Of a stretch of DNA of 64,000 nt, positions 60,553 to 64,000 are shown in pieces; positions within the stretch are counted from its first letter, which is position 1; each line of letters begins with the position of its first letter. Location of the stretch: the NCBI GenBank assembly GCA_964632505.1, contig CAZWCE010000001.1, forward strand, positions 186,001 through 250,000, in the 5' to 3' direction. Origin of the DNA: CAZWCE01 sp964632505 (GTDB lineage: Bacteria > Planctomycetota > Planctomycetia > Pirellulales > Thermoguttaceae). A program made the position numbers and the translations under genes. The notes under the pieces were generated by a model that saw only the letters and a list, made by a program, of their open reading frames with translations, was not told the DNA's origin and did no database searches.

Positions 60553-61740
60553 GTGAGTACGAACGAAATTCACCGACTGACCACCCTGGCCATTCTTCTG
60601 GGATTGCTCGGGTTCAGTGCCGGTTGCAAGTTACATCTTCCGGTGAAACGGGGCCTCATCCTTCGCGGTGACTGGGCCATGGAGATCAACCGGACCCCCT
60701 GGATCGGATGCGACAACAATGTCGAATGTGAACCCGGGGAAAGCGAAACGGATTGCTGCGAAGACACCTTCCTCGGTGAAATCGGCGACGTCCTTCTCGG
60801 AAGCGACCAAGAGCCGTATCTCGGTTACGGACCTCCCGGACAAGTGGGGCAACCCCCGTTCGTCAATCCAAGGACTGGCCAACCCGTTCCCGGCTTGACG
60901 ATGAGCGGGTATCCGAACATGGGATATCCCCCGATCGGTTACGCTCCGCGCGGTTACTCGCCCGGTTACCCCCAACCTCAGGCGTCGCAGTGTGGTTTGC
61001 TGAATCCGTACGGCGCGATGTCGCCGGGGGGTGAAATGCGTGCGCACGGCATGCACCCGGGAGCCGTTCACGGCGGGGCCGTGGGCGGAACTGCCGCCGG
61101 AACTCCTTCCTCCGGAAAACAAAATGACGAAGAAGAGGAGGAAGAGGATCCCCAGGCGCCCACTTCGATGATGCCGTATCCGAAGTTCCACCCCGTGCCC
61201 ACAAGACCCGTCTTCCAGCGGGAGAAAAACGAAGAGGAAGACGAAGAGGGGCAAGAAGCGGACACTCGAGCATCTTCCCATCCGCGAGGCACCGCGCCCG
61301 TCCGAAAAGCGCCGCCGCGGAGACAAGGCATGAACTACCGCTTCCAGCGAGTCACCTATCCCGGTTTCCGCCCGACTCCGAACATGGGGACTCCCTACGG
61401 GAACCATCCCTACTCTCCGCAGAGGTTCATGAATCCCTACCAGGCAAGACCTTATGTCCCTCGAAACGCGTACCCCTCCTCTTCCGCATGTCCGGGGCCG
61501 TATTGCAACAGTCCGTATACCGGCGGGAATCCCTACGCTCGTCAGCGAGCCGCCACCCCGCCGAAACCCACGAAGACGAAGCAGAAGAAGACGCCCGATT
61601 CGAAGAAGACCACCAGTAGCGTCCCCGCCCGATCGCGATTGATGCTCGCCAGTCGGCAGACCTCTCCCTTGAGTCGATCGCCGCAACGGATCAGCCGGGG
61701 AGAACCGAACCCCTACGTGTCGCGGAACTCCTATTACTAA
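60553..61740 (+). CDS. Low-complexity lipoprotein with Pro/Gly/Tyr repeats
   Basis: The 395-residue protein starts at GTG 60553 (SD weak) with an N-terminal lipobox (FSAGC, Cys25). The body has short CxxxxE and CC segments (about 55-72), then Gly-Tyr-Pro-rich repeats with GYPP, GYSPGYP and a Glu-rich block (EEEEEE), and a final Arg-Ser-Asn-rich part. No known domain is present. A surface-exposed, matrix-associated role is possible. Planctomycetes encode many unrelated proteins of this composition. Confidence 0.6.
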   Translation: MSTNEIHRLTTLAILLGLLGFSAGCKLHLPVKRGLILRGDWAMEINRTPWIGCDNNVECEPGESETDCCEDTFLGEIGDVLLGSDQEPYLGYGPPGQVGQPPFVNPRTGQPVPGLTMSGYPNMGYPPIGYAPRGYSPGYPQPQASQCGLLNPYGAMSPGGEMRAHGMHPGAVHGGAVGGTAAGTPSSGKQNDEEEEEEDPQAPTSMMPYPKFHPVPTRPVFQREKNEEEDEEGQEADTRASSHPRGTAPVRKAPPRRQGMNYRFQRVTYPGFRPTPNMGTPYGNHPYSPQRFMNPYQARPYVPRNAYPSSSACPGPYCNSPYTGGNPYARQRAATPPKPTKTKQKKTPDSKKTTSSVPARSRLMLASRQTSPLSRSPQRISRGEPNPYVSRNSYY

Positions 61741-62251
61741 TCCTCTCGACATCCCTGCCTACCTCTCACGCTCTCGAACGCCCCTCGAGGGCGTTTTTTT
61801 ATGGAGGGATCGCCCCATCACCCCTTATTTCAGGGGGCGCCGACAAACCTCGACGGAACCGCTTCGGGGCGGCAGGATCTCTTGCCTAGATCTCCAGAAC
61901 CTCCCGAAGAGGCACGGACCGATAAGATAGCGAGAGTTTGCGGGCGCCGTTTGCGTGAGTCAAGAGAAGTCCCCCGCATGACCGAAAAAGTTTAGTACGA
62001 AAGCATTCTCTTTGAAGAGAAGCAGGAAAGAGACGTGTTCGCAGCGGCATCGAATCGATTGATGTCTTGGTGGAAATTCGCTTCCCCACCGTCCGAAACT
62101 GAGGTCGACACGGCGAGGTCGCCTCCGATTCGGCCGTGCTGCTCCCCGCCTCGAAAACACGTTTCCTTCTCCTTTCCGGCAAGGGCATCGAAGAGGAGGG
62201 GTCCGCCCTCTACCACTTCCCATACACCACCAAGAGCGTCGGCGTTCACCT
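61741..62251. other. Intergenic region upstream of Deg-type protease
   Basis: This region holds the terminator at 61777-61800 and no recognised gene. Frames crossing it have no SD or homology. Confidence 0.45.
61777..61800 (+). terminator. Rho-independent terminator
   Basis: AACGCCC and GGGCGTT form a 7-bp stem with a CTCGA-type loop and a T run, downstream of the low-complexity lipoprotein gene. Confidence 0.8.
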
Positions 62252-63748
62252 ATGTCAAACCGAGCACCTCTCCCCCTCCGAGTATCTGGACATTCATCGA
62301 AACGCTGGGTCATGGGGATCACGATCGCCGGGATGTTCTTTTTTCTCGGGACGGCACCGCTGGCCGCCTCTCCCCGTGAAACCGCCACCGTCAAGGCGTT
62401 GCAGAAATCGGTCCTCGCCGTAGTGAACATCGAAGGCGAGAAGGTCGAGGACTACGCTTTCTCGAAGGTCGGCGAAAACGGCAAAGCCTACAACGGCATG
62501 GGCACCGGCGTGATCATCGATTCACGTGGATACATCATCACCAACTATCACGTCGTCGAGGGAGTTCGCCAAATCAAGGTCATGACTCACGACGAATCGA
62601 CCTACGACGCCAAGCTCGTCGTGCGCGACCCCGCCACCGATCTGGCGATCATCAAAATCAATCCGACCGAATCCCTTCCCACGATGGTCATGGGCAGTTC
62701 CGAGGACTTGATGCTCGGCGAAACGGTCCTGGCGATCGGCAATCCCTACGGTTATCCGTTCACCGTGACCCGGGGGATCATCAGCAGTCTGCACCGCAAA
62801 GTCGAGGTGAACGAGACGCTCGAGTACGACAACGTCATCCAGATCGACGCGGCGATCAATCCCGGCAATTCCGGGGGCCCGTTGCTGAACATCGAGGGAA
62901 AGATGATCGGAATCAACGCGGCCATCCGACAGGGGGCCGTTTGCATCGCGTTCGCCATTCCCGTCGATCGCGTCATGGAGATCGCTGCCCGACTGATGGA
63001 GGAGACGACTTCTCAATATTGCTACCATGGTTTGCAACTGAAGCCCTCGACCCGGAACGAGGAGAACGGCGACTCTCTTTTATATCTCGATCGCTCCGGC
63101 CACTCCCTGGTGGTGGATTCGGTCGAACCGGGAAGTCCCGCCGAAGAGGCCGGCATCGAACCCGGCGATGTCCTGGTCGATATTGAGGAGAACGCCGTCG
63201 ATCGCGAGCTCGACTTCCACCGTTCCATTCTCGGCCATCAGGCCAACGAGCAGATCGCCCTGACGGTGTTGCGCCGGTCGGAGAAGAAACAGCTCTCGCT
63301 GATCCTCCGCGATCCCCGCCGGCAAACGATCGCCACCACCTCCGGATCGACCGCTTGGTCGAACACCAGCCGGGAAACCAATTACCCGCGCGCCGCGACC
63401 TTCGCCGACAAAGCCTGGGAAACGCTCGGTCTGCGGTTCGAGCCGATCGACAAAGAGGAGTTCCGCCGGAATTATTCACGTTTCGCCCGGAATTATCCCG
63501 GCGGCATGACGATCTCCGCGGTCCGGACCAACAGCCTCGCCTACTCCAAAGGGCTCCGAGCCGGCGACGTGCTGGTGGGGATCCACAAGTGGACGACCGC
63601 CAGCGAACGCGACACCCAGTGGATCATCGACCGCTGGCAACAACTCTCCGAACTCCAGGAAGTGCAGTTTCTGGTCATCCGCAATCAGAACATCTACTAT
63701 CAGCACATCCCGGTCCTCGCCGAATCGCACGCCGAAACCCTGCAGTAG
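62252..63748 (+). CDS. Deg/HtrA-like S1C serine protease with two PDZ domains
   Basis: The 498-residue protein has a signal sequence (about 18-39), a trypsin-fold domain with His100 (TNYHVVEG), Asp130 (ATDLAIIKI) and Ser207 (GNSGGPL), then two PDZ domains (about 285-350 and 405-490), the first with VVDSVEPGSPAEEAGIEPGD. The triad is intact. It is a periplasmic quality-control protease. The start is uncertain: ATG 62252 has no SD, and ATG 62312 is an alternative with a weak one. It ends 9 bp before thiL. Confidence 0.9.
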   Translation: MSNRAPLPLRVSGHSSKRWVMGITIAGMFFFLGTAPLAASPRETATVKALQKSVLAVVNIEGEKVEDYAFSKVGENGKAYNGMGTGVIIDSRGYIITNYHVVEGVRQIKVMTHDESTYDAKLVVRDPATDLAIIKINPTESLPTMVMGSSEDLMLGETVLAIGNPYGYPFTVTRGIISSLHRKVEVNETLEYDNVIQIDAAINPGNSGGPLLNIEGKMIGINAAIRQGAVCIAFAIPVDRVMEIAARLMEETTSQYCYHGLQLKPSTRNEENGDSLLYLDRSGHSLVVDSVEPGSPAEEAGIEPGDVLVDIEENAVDRELDFHRSILGHQANEQIALTVLRRSEKKQLSLILRDPRRQTIATTSGSTAWSNTSRETNYPRAATFADKAWETLGLRFEPIDKEEFRRNYSRFARNYPGGMTISAVRTNSLAYSKGLRAGDVLVGIHKWTTASERDTQWIIDRWQQLSELQEVQFLVIRNQNIYYQHIPVLAESHAETLQ

Positions 63749-63757
63749 CGGACCGCC

Positions 63758-64000
63758 ATGGAATCGCAATGGATCGAACGCTTGCGCCGCCGAAGGACCG
63801 ATCCCGCCAAGGTACGCCTGGGAATCGGCGATGATGCGGCCGTCCTCGAAGCCCTCTCGGGCGAAACGGTCATCACGGTCGACCTGCTGACCGAAGGCAT
63901 CCATTTTCTGCTCGAAAAGCATGATCCCCGCATGATCGGCCGCAAGGCATTGGGCGTGAATCTGAGCGACCTGGCCGCCATGGCGGCCATTCCGGTGGCC
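63758..64000 (+). CDS. thiL: Thiamine-monophosphate kinase, N-terminal part
   Basis: The 81 visible codons show ThiL motifs: RLGIGDDAAVL at about 20-30, VDLLTEGIHFLL at about 42-53 and GRKALGVNLSDLAAMAA at about 62-78. It phosphorylates thiamine monophosphate to the diphosphate. The gene runs off the right edge. It follows the Deg protease gene by 9 bp; the order is likely cotranscribed. Confidence 0.92.
   Translation, partial: MESQWIERLRRRRTDPAKVRLGIGDDAAVLEALSGETVITVDLLTEGIHFLLEKHDPRMIGRKALGVNLSDLAAMAAIPVA

Overview
The window looks like chromosome of a high-GC member of the Planctomycetota. The evidence is a DUF1559 prepilin-like protein with its small partner lipoprotein, a double-domain DUF1080 protein, Tat-exported Gfo/Idh/MocA and aldo/keto reductase proteins, an FG-GAP/VCBS secreted protein, an HpnC/HpnD pair, an HzsA-related c-type cytochrome and many secreted or membrane-anchored proteins of carbohydrate-active type. 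No rRNA, tRNA, CRISPR array or insertion sequence was found.

Layout. (1) 1-1512: a translationally coupled pair of small membrane proteins (zinc ribbon + CD225/dispanin-like, and DUF2752). (2) 1532-18046, all on the minus strand: a compact phage-head operon of 18 genes. In transcription order: HTH/zinc-ribbon protein, permuted papain-like peptidase, membrane-anchored trypsin-like protease, unknown protein, TM/coiled-coil protein, ParB-like protein, ABC-ATPase/GNAT fusion, small and large terminase, portal, a small protein, protease/scaffold, decoration protein, HK97-type capsid protein, a small protein, head-tail joining and completion proteins, and three unknown late proteins, two of them with poly-serine tracts. 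No integrase, replication gene, tape measure, sheath or baseplate gene is visible. It is therefore a degraded prophage, a gene-transfer-agent-like particle or an unusual short-tailed or tailless element. (3) 18.5-20.0 kb: a PL10-like pectate lyase. (4) 20.0-23.4 kb: a chorismatase-like (FkbO/Hyg5/XanB2, RidA fold) protein with HpnC and HpnD. (5) 23.7-25.8 kb: a PfkB sugar kinase and the rplM-rpsI ribosomal operon. (6) 26.3-28.9 kb: the [FeFe]-hydrogenase maturases HydE and HydG. (7) 29-38 kb: a Na+/Ca2+ exchanger-type antiporter, a BNR-type secreted protein, a small zinc-ribbon membrane protein, the HzsA-related cytochrome and a Tat-exported unknown. (8) 38.3-41.2 kb: a two-partner-secretion exoprotein without its TpsB pore. 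(9) 41.2-44 kb: a 1.1-kb gene-free leader, DUF1559 and lipoprotein. (10) 44-64 kb: mostly catabolic and secreted-protein genes (DUF362, Dabb, two SDRs, deoC, DUF1593, MFS, AKR, QOR, DUF1080, epimerase, LysE, FG-GAP, Gfo/Idh/MocA), a low-complexity lipoprotein, a Deg/HtrA protease, and the start of thiL.

The strongest candidates for something undescribed are the phage-head operon, in particular its ParB-like + ABC/GNAT pair and its secreted protease/peptidase/TM set, and the chorismatase-like gene joined to hpnCD. Starts were chosen by Shine-Dalgarno spacing and gene overlap; several genes use TTG or GTG. Functions are homology inferences made from reading the sequence by eye.
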